Source: Streptomyces brasiliensis (GTDB lineage Bacteria; Actinomycetota; Actinomycetes; Streptomycetales; Streptomycetaceae). From it: a stretch of 64,000 nt of DNA. Positions 63,809 through 64,000 of the stretch are shown piece after piece. The notes under the pieces were generated by a model. That model was not told the DNA's origin. It ran no database searches and saw only the letters and a program-made list of their open reading frames with translations. The translations under genes were made by a program, and so were the position numbers. Where the stretch lies: positions 186,001-250,000 of the forward strand of contig NZ_BMQA01000001.1 in assembly GCF_014647875.1 (NCBI RefSeq), written 5' to 3'. Position 1 is the first letter of the stretch. Each line of letters opens with the position of its first letter.

Positions 63809-64000
63809 CAGCGCGCCTCCCTGGCGACGCGGGCCGCCCGCTCCAGCTCGACGGCCTCGCGGGCCGAGTCGAGGATCTTCACGTAGCCGGTGCAGCGGCA
63901 GTAGTTGCCGTCGACCGTCTCCCGCAGGCGTTCCTCGCCGGGGTCGGGGTCCTCGTCGAGCAGGGCGCGCAGGGCCATCACATGGCCGGGGGTGCAGAAG
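63808..64000 (-). CDS. Molybdenum hydroxylase [2Fe-2S] subunit, partial at window edge
   Basis: Only the C-terminal ~63 residues are in the window. They include FCTPGHVMALRALLDEDPDP and the second-cluster motif VDGNYCRCTGYVKIL with the spacing of the small subunit of xanthine-oxidase-family enzymes. The TGA overlaps the molybdenum-subunit ATG by one base (TGATG). The gene continues beyond position 64000. It is first in order of this window's part of the catabolic operon. Confidence 0.88.
   Translation of the reverse strand, partial: FCTPGHVMALRALLDEDPDPGEERLRETVDGNYCRCTGYVKILDSAREAVELERAARVAREAR

Overview
The window is high-GC actinobacterial DNA, almost certainly from a Streptomyces chromosome. 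Supporting signs are about 70% GC with strong third-position GC bias, GTG and TTG starts with AGGAGG-type ribosome sites, many 4-bp ATGA stop/start overlaps, a carbohydrate ABC importer lacking its own ATPase, a single rare TTA codon, and families typical of streptomycetes (SAV2177-type methyltransferase, SpoIIE-type phosphatase, GH46 chitosanase, SARP fragment). No rRNA, tRNA, CRISPR array, phage or complete insertion sequence was seen. The density of decayed genes suggests accessory, arm-like chromosome.

Layout. 0-4 kb: secreted phosphodiesterase-like enzyme and a MarR/MFS efflux operon whose transporter carries two C-terminal beta-sandwich domains. 3.9-10.8 kb: sugar-uptake regulon with an amylo-alpha-1,6-glucosidase-like enzyme divergent from a LacI repressor and a CUT1 ABC importer; two LacI-type operators lie between them. 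10.8-17.7 kb: methyltransferase, a broken cysteine hydrolase, lpdA, a two-component system with a PepSY protein, and an ArsR/SRPBCC pair. 17.9-21.6 kb: three-subunit molybdenum aldehyde oxidoreductase of PaoABC type.

21.6-30.7 kb is the most unusual part: a five-gene minus-strand operon. Gene one is a carrier-protein/membrane/beta-helix protein resembling epsilon-poly-lysine synthetase without its adenylation domain. Then come an NRPS with half C, A, PCP and TE domains, a SyrP-like Fe(II)/2-oxoglutarate hydroxylase, SbnB and SbnA. SbnA and SbnB make L-2,3-diaminopropionate (Dap), so the operon probably makes a Dap-based, perhaps oligomeric or hydroxylated, product.

31-46 kb mixes intact genes (GH46 chitosanase with its operator, FAD monooxygenase, AraC regulator, beta-lactamase-like hydrolase, formaldehyde dehydrogenase-type enzyme, NAD kinase paralogue, PA14-GH2 glycosidase with a LacI regulator) with remnants of a lipoprotein, a SARP, a monooxygenase, an alpha/beta hydrolase, a CGNR regulator and a sugar permease. 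45.8-55.9 kb: bldA-dependent SpoIIE phosphatase, flavin reductase, azoreductase/HxlR pair, and a lipid-looking set (diacylglycerol kinase, AGPS-like flavoenzyme, TetR, GlpD).

55.9-64 kb looks catabolic: XdhC and UbiX, a GntR regulator, then a minus-strand operon of amidohydrolase, alpha/beta hydrolase and the three subunits of a second molybdenum hydroxylase. Its molybdenum subunit is frameshifted. The junction to the FAD subunit has been tandemly duplicated into two tiny coupled reading frames.
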